A DNA stretch of 56,469 nucleotides. Source: Soonwooa sp032062245 (GTDB lineage: Bacteria; Bacteroidota; Bacteroidia; Flavobacteriales; Weeksellaceae). The stretch covers positions 1 to 56,469 of the forward strand of contig NZ_DAMBQF010000016.1 of assembly GCF_032062245.1 (NCBI RefSeq), written 5' to 3'. The notes below the pieces were generated by a model. It worked only from the letters and a program-made list of their open reading frames with translations, made no database searches and was not told the DNA's origin. The translations under genes were made by a program, and so were the position numbers. This document shows, piece by piece, positions 50,293 to 56,469 of the stretch. Within the stretch, counting starts at the first letter, position 1; each line of letters begins with the position of its first letter.

Positions 50293-50609
50293 TTTATATT
50301 TCCTTTAGTTTTTGATTTTAATATTTAAACAAATTTAATGCTAAATATGTATAAACTAAAAACTTAGTGTTACAGATTTAACTAAGTTTAACCATTATTA
50401 AATATAAATTAATAAATATTTCTCGATTTTAAGAGTTTTTTAGTGGTTTTAAAGGCTTTTTAAGATTTGAAATATACTTTTTATTTTTACTAAATGTGAA
50501 AATTTGTCAATGATTTTTTTTGAATGCTGACAAAACTTCTCATAGAGGATATAATTTTAGGTTAATAAAACTATCAATTGCCTTTAATTTTAAACAAGAA
50601 TAAATTAAT
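50293..50609. other. Divergent intergenic region upstream of the HtrA and U32 genes
   Basis: About 317 bp, AT-rich, no gene seen. It carries the promoter elements for both flanking genes (minus -7 at 50330-50337; plus -7 at 50610-50617). No inverted repeat recognisable as a stress-regulator site was found. Confidence 0.55.
50330..50337 (-). promoter_or_regulatory. -7 promoter element of the HtrA gene
   Basis: Minus-strand TAAATTTG (TAnnTTTG), 37 bp before the start at 50292; no clear TTG at the usual distance. Confidence 0.4.
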
Positions 50610-50617
50610 TACCTTTG
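50610..50617 (+). promoter_or_regulatory. -7 promoter element of the U32 gene
   Basis: TACCTTTG, 22 bp before the ATG at 50640; the nearest upstream TTG is 29 bp away, too far for a standard -33. Confidence 0.45.
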
Positions 50618-50639
50618 CAAAAAATTTAGTAATAATAAA

Positions 50640-51935
50640 ATGACAAAGACAGGAAGAATAGAACTAATGTCTCCCGCAGGAGATTTTACTTCGTTACAAG
50701 CGGCGATTGACAATGGTGCAGATTCTGTTTACTTTGGTGTAGAGCAGCTTAATATGCGTGCCCGTGCTACCATGAACTTTACACTTGACGATCTTCCTGA
50801 GATTGCAAGACGTTGTGAAGAGAAGGGTGTAAGAACGTATTTGACGCTTAACACGATTATATATGACCATGATTTATCGATTATAAAAACCCTTTTGGAT
50901 AAAGCGAAAGCTGCTAATCTTACAGCGGTTATTGCGATGGATCAAGCGGTTATTGCGTATGCAAGACAAATCGGTATGGAAATTCATATCTCGACGCAAA
51001 TTAATATTACCAATATCGAAACCGTGAAATTCTATGCACTTTTTGCCGATACTATGGTCATGAGTCGTGAGTTGAGTATTTCTCAGATCAAAAAAATTGC
51101 GACACAAATTGAAAAAGAACAAGTTAAAGGACCTTCTGGGAGATTAGTAGAAGTTGAAATTTTCGGTCATGGTGCGCTTTGTATGGCGGTTTCGGGTAAA
51201 TGTTATTTGAGTCTTCACTCTAACAATTCGTCAGCTAATAGAGGTGCTTGTAAGCAAAATTGTCGTAAAAAATATACCGTTATCGATCAAGAAACTGGTT
51301 TCGAAATCGAACTGGATAACGAATATATGATGTCGCCAAAAGATCTTTGTACAATTGGTTTCTTAGATCAAATCGAAGATGCTGGCGTTAAAGTTTTGAA
51401 AATTGAAGGTCGTGGTCGTGCGCCAGAATATGTGGCTATGGTGACAAAATGTTATCGTGAAGCGATTGACAGTATCGCAGACGGAACTTTCTCTCAAGAA
51501 AAAGTAAAAGGATGGATGGAGCGTCTAGAAACTGTATATAATAGAGGTTTCTGGGCAGGTTATTATCTTGGTCAAGAATTGGGAGAGTGGTCTGATAATT
51601 CTGGATCTAGCGCTACGCAAAAGAAAGTCTACATCGGAAAAGGTCGCCATTTCTATCCAAAATCAGAAATTGCTGAATTCTTAATCGAAGCTTATGATTT
51701 GGCGGAAGGAGATACTGTTTTGATCCAAGGTCCAACAACTGGATCTCAAGAAATGGTAATCCAAGGTCTTATGGTGGATGGTAAAGAAGGTGCTACAAAA
51801 GCAACAAAGGCTGACGTTATTACTTTTAAAACTGATTTCCGTGTACGTCCATCGGACAAACTTTATAAAGTTGTGAAGGTTGAAGAGCCAGGAACACAAC
51901 AAAATAATGTTGAAGAAGGCGCTTATTCGCATTAA
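50640..51935 (+). CDS. Peptidase U32 family protein (TrhP/YegQ-like)
   Basis: A 431-aa protein. The N-terminus IELMSPAGDFTSLQAAIDNGADSVYFG and the Cys cluster CMAVSGKCYLSLHSN...GACKQNC (about residues 180-212) are hallmarks of the U32 family. Members were named after the P. gingivalis collagenase PrtC, but E. coli TrhP (YegQ) is needed for 5-hydroxyuridine formation in tRNA, using prephenate, and the Cys cluster suggests a metal or Fe-S site. The tRNA-modification role is therefore more likely than collagenolysis. A ferredoxin gene starts 11 bp later, which fits a redox function. Confidence 0.9.
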   Translation: MTKTGRIELMSPAGDFTSLQAAIDNGADSVYFGVEQLNMRARATMNFTLDDLPEIARRCEEKGVRTYLTLNTIIYDHDLSIIKTLLDKAKAANLTAVIAMDQAVIAYARQIGMEIHISTQINITNIETVKFYALFADTMVMSRELSISQIKKIATQIEKEQVKGPSGRLVEVEIFGHGALCMAVSGKCYLSLHSNNSSANRGACKQNCRKKYTVIDQETGFEIELDNEYMMSPKDLCTIGFLDQIEDAGVKVLKIEGRGRAPEYVAMVTKCYREAIDSIADGTFSQEKVKGWMERLETVYNRGFWAGYYLGQELGEWSDNSGSSATQKKVYIGKGRHFYPKSEIAEFLIEAYDLAEGDTVLIQGPTTGSQEMVIQGLMVDGKEGATKATKADVITFKTDFRVRPSDKLYKVVKVEEPGTQQNNVEEGAYSH

Positions 51936-51946
51936 TACTAGGATTG

Positions 51947-52177
51947 ATGGTTATTGTTACATTACAAAGAGACAAATGTATCGGTTGTAATTATTGTGCG
52001 GAATTTGCACCAGAATTTTTTAGAATGTCTAAAAAAGATGGTAAATCTGTATTATTAAAATCAATCGAGAAGAAAGGGTTTTTTACCATTAAAACGCCTT
52101 TTCCTGATGCTTTTGAGTCGTGTGATAAAGCTGCGAAAGCTTGTCCTGTTAATATTATTTCGGTTAAAGAGGTATAA
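51947..52177 (+). CDS. Ferredoxin
   Basis: A 76-aa single-cluster ferredoxin. I chose ATG 51947 over the TTG one codon upstream. CIGCNYC at the start and CDKAAKACPV near the end give the CxxCxxC...CP pattern of a [4Fe-4S] (or [3Fe-4S]) site, with one extra Cys. It lies between the U32 gene (11 bp) and the folate gene, whose ATG shares a base with its TAA (TAATG). It may give electrons to the U32 protein (inference from position). Confidence 0.88.
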   Translation: MVIVTLQRDKCIGCNYCAEFAPEFFRMSKKDGKSVLLKSIEKKGFFTIKTPFPDAFESCDKAAKACPVNIISVKEV

Positions 52178-52749
52178 TGGAAACTATTTTTGAAACAAAA
52201 GAAGTTTTAAGAAAAAAATATTTAGATAAAAGAATGACCTTGTCTCAGGACGAGGTTTTTCTATTTTCTGAGCAGATTTTTGAAACTTTTTTAAAAGAGT
52301 TTAGCATAAAATCAAATTCAAAAATTCATTGTTTTTTGCCAATAACATCTAAGAACGAAGTTAATACACAATTTTTCTTTGATTATTGTTTTAAAAATGA
52401 TATTAAGATATTTGTCCCGAAAGTTGTTGGTGATAACTTAGTTTCTATTGAAGTAACACCTGATACTGAATTTTCTATCAGCAAATGGAATATAAAAGAA
52501 CCAAAAACGAATGTTGGTAGCTCTATTAAGGAATTTGATTTTTGTTTGACGCCATTGTTATATTGTGATCCTAAAGGTAATAGAGTAGGATATGGCAAAG
52601 GCTTCTATGATCGATTCTTTAGCGAAAATAATGTTAATAATAAAATTGGATTAAGTTTTTACAAACCAAATTCTTTGATTGTAGATGTTTTGTATTCAGA
52701 TGTTAGGTTAGATTTTTTAATAATCCCTAATCAGGTTTTTGTATTTTAG
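52177..52749 (+). CDS. 5-formyltetrahydrofolate cyclo-ligase
   Basis: A 190-aa enzyme of one-carbon metabolism that converts 5-formyl-THF to 5,10-methenyl-THF with ATP (YgfA/MTHFS family). VLRKKYLDKRMTLSQDE at the N-terminus, LTPLLYCDPKGNRVGYGKGFYDRF (ATP-binding Gly-rich loop and YDRF) and DFLIIPNQ at the C-terminus match. Length is normal. Translation is coupled to the ferredoxin gene by a one-base overlap. Confidence 0.93.
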   Translation: METIFETKEVLRKKYLDKRMTLSQDEVFLFSEQIFETFLKEFSIKSNSKIHCFLPITSKNEVNTQFFFDYCFKNDIKIFVPKVVGDNLVSIEVTPDTEFSISKWNIKEPKTNVGSSIKEFDFCLTPLLYCDPKGNRVGYGKGFYDRFFSENNVNNKIGLSFYKPNSLIVDVLYSDVRLDFLIIPNQVFVF

Positions 52750-52854
52750 TATCTGTGTTTTTATGTAAATAAGTGATTTATAGTATTGTAAATTTGTAAA
52801 TTGAATTACAAGAACTATACAATTGAATTATTTTATTTGTAATATTAGCTTGCA

Positions 52855-52862
52855 TATATTTG
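52855..52862 (+). promoter_or_regulatory. -7 promoter element of the 73-aa lipoprotein gene
   Basis: TATATTTG, an exact TAnnTTTG match, 65 bp before the ATG. TTG at 52837-52839 is only 15 bp upstream, a short spacer. Confidence 0.45.
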
Positions 52863-52927
52863 TAATGTCTTAAAGATAAGACGAAACACAAATTTTACAT
52901 ATATTAATTATTAAAAAACATTTTATT

Positions 52928-53149
52928 ATGAAAAAAGTAATTGGAGCATTAGCGATCATTTCATTAGTGTTAGTGTCTTGTAAAAAAGCTGAAACAGTTG
53001 ATACAAACGTTGTTGACTCGGCTGCAGCTAAAGTAGATTCATTATCTAAAGAGGTTGACACAGCGGTAGCTAAAGTTGACTCTGCAGCTGCTAAAGTAGA
53101 TTCTGCAAAAGCAGAAGTTAAAGAAGCCGTTGATGCAGTTAAAAAATAA
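52928..53149 (+). CDS. Small heptad-repeat lipoprotein (Lpp-like), copy 1
   Basis: A 73-aa lipoprotein. The signal peptide ends in the lipobox LVSC (Cys18). The mature part is a run of about six heptads of the form DSAAAKV, DSLSKEV, DTAVAKV, then KEAVDAV, ending in Lys-Lys. Val/Ala every seven residues predicts a parallel coiled coil, as in Braun lipoprotein of E. coli. It is a close relative of the 83-aa protein at 55186. Function unknown; envelope spacing or peptidoglycan tethering is an inference. Confidence 0.82.
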   Translation: MKKVIGALAIISLVLVSCKKAETVDTNVVDSAAAKVDSLSKEVDTAVAKVDSAAAKVDSAKAEVKEAVDAVKK

Positions 53150-53170
53150 TCTGATTAAGATTTAAAAATT

Positions 53171-53196
53171 AAGCCTCCATTTGGAGGCTTTTTTTA
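53171..53196 (+). terminator. Terminator after the 73-aa lipoprotein gene
   Basis: Perfect 8-bp stem AAGCCTCC / GGAGGCTT with an ATTT loop and T to 53196; it overlaps the end of the convergent gene. Confidence 0.88.
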
Positions 53197-53847
53197 TTTC
53201 TTTTTGATAGGTTTTTCTGCTTTAATCAATGTTTTTTGTTCTTTTGATTTATCCTGGTTGCTTTCAGTTTGCGCCGATGTCGAATCTTTTTTCTTACCTA
53301 GATCGGTGTAAAAATTTTTAAAATAAAACTTAAATTCATTGTTGTCTTTAGCTGGGACAGATTTCAAAACATATTCGGCATTTCTATCATAACTTCCAAT
53401 AAAAGCTTTTTTGCTATTATAATATTCAACACTAAATTTAGCAACATCAAAAGTGTCTTTTTCAGTAATTTTTCTTTCGATATTTAAATTATTGATACTC
53501 GCATAGCGGACTTTTAGGCTGTCAAGATCTTTGAATAGAGGTTTTAGTTGAGTAGAATCCGTTTTTAAAAAATAGCTTTGCATTTGTGCATAGATTACAG
53601 AGTCAATTTCAGTATCCTTATTTCCAGAAATATAAAGCGTTGAAAGATCCAGTAGGTCTTGGATTTTCTGCTTAGTTATAATGTTTATAGCTTGTGCGCT
53701 ATCCATTTTTGCAGATGGAATCGTATTGCGATTATTCTTGTATTTAACATCATTGATGTTCGATTCGCCTTCGTACTTTTTGTTACACGAAATAATACTA
53801 ATGCATGCAGAAATTGCTATAAATATGGATAGTATTTTAATTCTCAT
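53194..53847 (-). CDS. Lipoprotein of unknown function
   Basis: A 217-aa protein with a lipobox (IISC, Cys21). The mature domain (about 30-180) has helices followed by strands (DTFDVAKFSVEYYNSKKAF); the C-terminal 35 residues are Lys/Ser/Gln-rich and low complexity (KSKEQKTLIKAEKPIKKK). Not recognised. Its start overlaps the end of the 388-aa membrane protein gene by 11 bp, so the two are co-translated and probably act together in the envelope. Confidence 0.75.
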   Translation of the reverse strand: MRIKILSIFIAISACISIISCNKKYEGESNINDVKYKNNRNTIPSAKMDSAQAINIITKQKIQDLLDLSTLYISGNKDTEIDSVIYAQMQSYFLKTDSTQLKPLFKDLDSLKVRYASINNLNIERKITEKDTFDVAKFSVEYYNSKKAFIGSYDRNAEYVLKSVPAKDNNEFKFYFKNFYTDLGKKKDSTSAQTESNQDKSKEQKTLIKAEKPIKKK

Positions 53848-55003
53848 TGGTTGAAATTTTAAAACGGATAAGTACTATTTTGCCATTTTTCATCTGTGTA
53901 TCAATCACATTTAGGTTTTCTAAAGCAGTGGTTGGTAACGTAACAAGGCTAATATATTTTTGTTTATCAAGTCGCTCAACAGCGTAAGTCTCGTTGTCGT
54001 AGACTTGCGTTATTTGTGCATCATCGCTAATTAATTGGTTTAGCTGTTCTCTTTTCTTTTTAAAATCTTTTATAGATCTAGAATAATAGTAAAGTAGAAT
54101 CGCATAATCATTAGGTTTTAGCTCAATGTTTTCTTTTTCAGGTGCTGTTTCTAAGTTCCTTTTGATTGTATCAGTTTTATAAAAAGGGGAAGAAACAATC
54201 ATAGTTAAAGTTTTGCTCTGTGTTGTGTATTTAAAAGGAGCGTTCGGTTTAATTCTTATTAGGATTGGAGATTCATTCTCTTTAAGTATTTTTACATCTA
54301 GTTCATCTTTTATTAATGTATTTCGATCAGAGTCAATGAAGCTGTATGTGTAATCTTTATATAACCATTGATCGCGAAATATTAAGAATAAAATCGAAAG
54401 GCTTAATACAGATGTTATGATATACCAAATGTTTTTCTTGAAGAAATTTCTTTTCGAAATACTAGATAAAGTTTCAATTTGTTGATCTTCAGTAGTGTTT
54501 AATTGTAAAACTTCTTTTTTTGTAGATTTTTCTAAATTATTTCTATCTTGAATTTGCAGATTTTTATCGACTTTTTCAACTTCAAGATTATTTGGAATAA
54601 CATCAATCGTTGCTTGCTTATCCATTGTTGAATTTTCAACAAATTTTACTGTTTTTTCAGTAGGTGTAATTTCTATTTCTGGTTCATCTACTTCAGTTGT
54701 AGGTAAAGTAATTGGCTTCAGCTTTTTATAATTAAACCAGGATTCGTAACCTGCATAATTTGATAATAAATTAAGCATGTCAATTCTTGGCAATTTGCTT
54801 ACTGGCGAGGTTTTGAAATAAGTGTAAAAAGACTTTTCACTAATGTTTCCTTTAGCGTATTTTCTTAAGTCTTCTTGAAAATATATGATGTCAATGCCTT
54901 TCCACTTAGTAATATCATTGTGGGAAGGTGTATGATTGTCTAAATACTTGGCTTGAACCTCTTTTTTTAGCTGTTCAAAGTATAAAATTTCTAAATTGTC
55001 CAA
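53837..55003 (-). CDS. Membrane-anchored protein with N-terminal HTH-like domain
   Basis: A 388-aa protein. Residues 1-93 form a helical domain (WKGIDIIYFQEDLRKYAKGNISEKSFYTYFK...IDMLNLLSNYAGYESWF). Its order, a short helix, S-x-x-S-F-Y, then a last helix ending G-Y-x-S-W-F, resembles the HTH-like N-terminal domain of many Bacteroidota multidomain proteins. A charged linker follows (94-188), one transmembrane helix (191-209, IWYIITSVLSLSILFLIF), and an extracytoplasmic beta-rich domain (215-388). The topology is like ToxR-type one-component transmembrane regulators, but DNA binding is not shown. It is co-transcribed with a lipoprotein (11-bp overlap) and divergent from the heptad lipoprotein gene at 55186. 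Confidence 0.75.
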   Translation of the reverse strand: MDNLEILYFEQLKKEVQAKYLDNHTPSHNDITKWKGIDIIYFQEDLRKYAKGNISEKSFYTYFKTSPVSKLPRIDMLNLLSNYAGYESWFNYKKLKPITLPTTEVDEPEIEITPTEKTVKFVENSTMDKQATIDVIPNNLEVEKVDKNLQIQDRNNLEKSTKKEVLQLNTTEDQQIETLSSISKRNFFKKNIWYIITSVLSLSILFLIFRDQWLYKDYTYSFIDSDRNTLIKDELDVKILKENESPILIRIKPNAPFKYTTQSKTLTMIVSSPFYKTDTIKRNLETAPEKENIELKPNDYAILLYYYSRSIKDFKKKREQLNQLISDDAQITQVYDNETYAVERLDKQKYISLVTLPTTALENLNVIDTQMKNGKIVLIRFKISTNEN

Positions 55004-55108
55004 ATGTTGAAAAATTTATAATTAACTGTTTTACAGGTGCTTTTAATTGTAAAACTATTTTACAAAGATATTACAATTAATTTTCTAACACAAATTTTTT
55101 TGCTGCCA

Positions 55109-55116
55109 TACCTTTG
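55109..55116 (+). promoter_or_regulatory. -7 promoter element of the 83-aa lipoprotein gene
   Basis: TACCTTTG, 69 bp before the ATG at 55186, in the divergent region with the HTH-like membrane protein gene. Confidence 0.5.
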
Positions 55117-55185
55117 TCCTGTTCAAATTGATAGAACAGAAAAGAATTCATTTAAAATAACAAACAAAATTAAATTTAATTTATT

Positions 55186-55437
55186 ATGAAAAAGTCATTA
55201 TTTGTAGCTGCTATCGCTGCTGTTGCTCTTGTAGCTTGTAAAAAAACTGAAAACGTAGATGCTGCTAACACAGATTCAGCTGCTGCTGTAGTTGATACTG
55301 CTGCTGCTACTGTTGATTCAGCTTCAGCTACTGTTGATTCAGCTGCTGCTAAAGTTGACTCTGCTGCTGCAACTGTTAAAGATGCTGCTAAAGAAGTTAA
55401 AGATGCTGCTAAAGAAGTAAAAGAAGCTACAAAATAA
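55186..55437 (+). CDS. Small heptad-repeat lipoprotein (Lpp-like), copy 2
   Basis: An 83-aa lipoprotein with lipobox ALVAC (Cys18). The mature part has about seven near-perfect heptads (DSAAAVV, DTAAATV, DSASATV, DSAAAKV, then KDAAKEV twice) and ends in Lys. The codons are mostly GCT, GTT and GAT, and the repeat is visible in the DNA as a 21-bp period. It is the relative of the protein at 52928, one or two heptads longer. Highly expressed small lipoproteins of this build are common in Chryseobacterium-like bacteria; their role is unknown. Confidence 0.85.
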   Translation: MKKSLFVAAIAAVALVACKKTENVDAANTDSAAAVVDTAAATVDSASATVDSAAAKVDSAAATVKDAAKEVKDAAKEVKEATK

Positions 55438-55461
55438 TTAAAAATTATTTGTAAAAAAAAG

Positions 55462-55492
55462 AACCGTTTCGATTTCGAAACGGTTTTTTTTA
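55462..55492. terminator. Bidirectional terminator after the 83-aa lipoprotein gene
   Basis: AACCGTTTCG / CGAAACGGTT around ATTT with A run before and T run after; also close to the stop of the convergent RNA methyltransferase gene. Confidence 0.9.
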
Positions 55493-56260
55493 TTTCATTT
55501 TTTGACGAAGTGCTTCATAACAAGTTATCGCAACAGCATTACTCAAGTTCAAAGAGTCAATACTTCCAGCCATCGGTATCAGTGTGTTTTTTCCTTTTTC
55601 CTTCCAAAAATCACTAAGTCCAGAATGTTCAGTCCCAAAAAGTACAGCACTTTTTTGTTTTAGATTACGCGAGTCTAGCGGTTGCGCATCGTCAGACATA
55701 AAAGTCGTGTAGATTTCAAAAGCATTTCTTTTCAAAAAGTCGAAAGCGTCTTCATTACTTACCGCACAAAAGTTCATTCCAAAAAGACAACCAACGCTAC
55801 TTCTGATAACATTCGGGTTATAAAAATCAACTTTTGGATCAGTCACAATCAAAGCATCAATACTAAAAGCCTCGCAACTTCTCAAGATTGCGCCCAGATT
55901 TCCCGGCTTTTCAATGCTTTCCAAAATGATAATTGTAGAGTTTTCTTTTAGTTTTAGCGAAGCCAAATTCAGTTCCTTATTCTTATAGACACCAATTATT
56001 CCTTCCGTCGTCCCACGATATGCAATTTTTTCGTACACCGCTTTACTTACAAAATTCACATTTTCGGTTGGTGTTTTGCCTACAAAAATATCTGGTGCAA
56101 CATAAAACTCTACAGCCTCGTAGCCAAAATTTAGTGCACGTTCATTTTCTTGTTGACCTTCCACCAAAAAAACTTCGGCTTTTTTTCGGTCATTATTTTT
56201 GCTTAGCCAACGACTAATTTTCTTTATTTTCTCGTTCTGGAAACTTTCGATGATTTGCAT
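55490..56260 (-). CDS. TrmH/SpoU-family RNA 2'-O-methyltransferase
   Basis: A 256-aa SAM-dependent enzyme for rRNA or tRNA ribose methylation. I chose the ATG at 56260 (MQIIESFQNEKIKKI), which fits the family start; a longer frame from 56308 adds 16 unmatched residues. The N-terminal SpoU substrate-binding domain covers ~1-95. The knotted catalytic domain has motif 1 IILESIEKPGNLGAILRSCEAF, motif 2 region AVLFGTEHSGLSDFW and motif 3 IPMAGSIDSLNLSNAVAI. The exact target nucleotide cannot be read from sequence. Confidence 0.92.
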   Translation of the reverse strand: MQIIESFQNEKIKKISRWLSKNNDRKKAEVFLVEGQQENERALNFGYEAVEFYVAPDIFVGKTPTENVNFVSKAVYEKIAYRGTTEGIIGVYKNKELNLASLKLKENSTIIILESIEKPGNLGAILRSCEAFSIDALIVTDPKVDFYNPNVIRSSVGCLFGMNFCAVSNEDAFDFLKRNAFEIYTTFMSDDAQPLDSRNLKQKSAVLFGTEHSGLSDFWKEKGKNTLIPMAGSIDSLNLSNAVAITCYEALRQKMK

Positions 56261-56362
56261 TTCTGCTATTTTTCCACAAATTACGTTATTATTTTGTGCT
56301 ATTTCCAAATTTCAAATCCTAGTTTTCATCTATTTTATAATCAGGAGCTAATCCCGCTTTCA

Positions 56363-56469
56363 CTACTCGCTATCCCAAAGCCAAGCTTTTTCCTTGTTAT
56401 TTGGGATGAGCTCAAACATGCCGTTCAATGGTAAGTTTGCATTAGGATAATTAAGGAAGTAAATTAGTT
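56363..56469 (-). CDS. C-terminal fragment of a gene that continues beyond the window
   Basis: The minus-strand frame is open from the window edge to TAG at 56363-56365, giving 34 residues that end in PNNKEKAWLWDSE. Its place upstream of and in the same direction as the RNA methyltransferase gene suggests a real gene cut by the window end. The remaining part is too short to assign a family. Confidence 0.5.
   Translation of the reverse strand, partial: LIYFLNYPNANLPLNGMFELIPNNKEKAWLWDSE

Overview
The window is a low-GC chromosomal segment from a member of the Bacteroidota, most likely the Flavobacteriia (Chryseobacterium-like, family Weeksellaceae). The reasons are: two exported proteins with C-terminal type IX secretion (Por) sorting domains, a GLPGLI-family protein, a DUF4403 protein, TAnnTTTG-type -7 promoter elements, absence of clear Shine-Dalgarno sequences, and Ala-rich small lipoproteins typical of that group. 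The genus is an inference; no 16S rRNA gene is present.

Layout. 1-5.5 kb: a LamG/T9SS surface protein (-) divergent from a propeller-containing LytS-type histidine kinase and its LytTR response regulator (+). 5.6-9.1 kb: the str operon (rpsL, rpsG, fusA, rpsJ), closed by a terminator. 9.1-20.6 kb: accessory genes of mixed strand that separate rpsJ from the rest of the S10 cluster: a TonB-dependent siderophore receptor, a reprolysin-like T9SS metalloprotease, a three-gene operon of unknown exported proteins, a small Cys-containing exported peptide with a GLPGLI protein, an aldo/keto reductase and a small iron-permease-family membrane protein. 21.0-34.9 kb: S10-spc-alpha ribosomal super-operon from rplC to rplQ with secY, infA, rpmJ (38 codons) and rpoA, opened by its own promoter and closed by a strong terminator. 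34.9-37.0 kb: a DUF4403 protein and an unknown exported protein.

37.04-43.97 kb is a compact mobile element integrated in the 3' end of the tmRNA gene ssrA. It is bounded by a 17-bp direct repeat of the ssrA 3' end, and the same 26-bp arm-type repeat lies inside each end. It carries a tyrosine integrase, a class II Fic protein, an excisionase-like HTH protein, a putative filamentous-phage-type (gpII/X-like) replication initiator, several small unknown ORFs, an 11-bp iteron array and a large palindrome. ssrA itself (-) is intact beside the integrase and encodes the tag GNEEFALAA.

44.8-47.7 kb: class I ribonucleotide reductase in the order nrdB, a 69-aa coiled-coil ORF, nrdA. Neither subunit has an ATP-cone, and two DnaA boxes lie upstream. 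47.8-56.5 kb: a DUF72 protein, an HtrA/DegP-type protease, a U32 protease-family (TrhP-like) protein with a ferredoxin and 5-formyl-THF cyclo-ligase, two heptad-repeat Lpp-like lipoproteins flanking a membrane-anchored HTH-like protein and a lipoprotein, a TrmH/SpoU RNA methyltransferase, and the C-terminal end of one more gene at the right edge.

The most interesting items are the ssrA-integrated replicative element, the four-copy hexamer that forms the spacer of a promoter at 18.05 kb, the nrd control region, and the lipoprotein/transmembrane-regulator cluster at 52.9-55.4 kb. All calls were made by reading the sequence; no database search was run.
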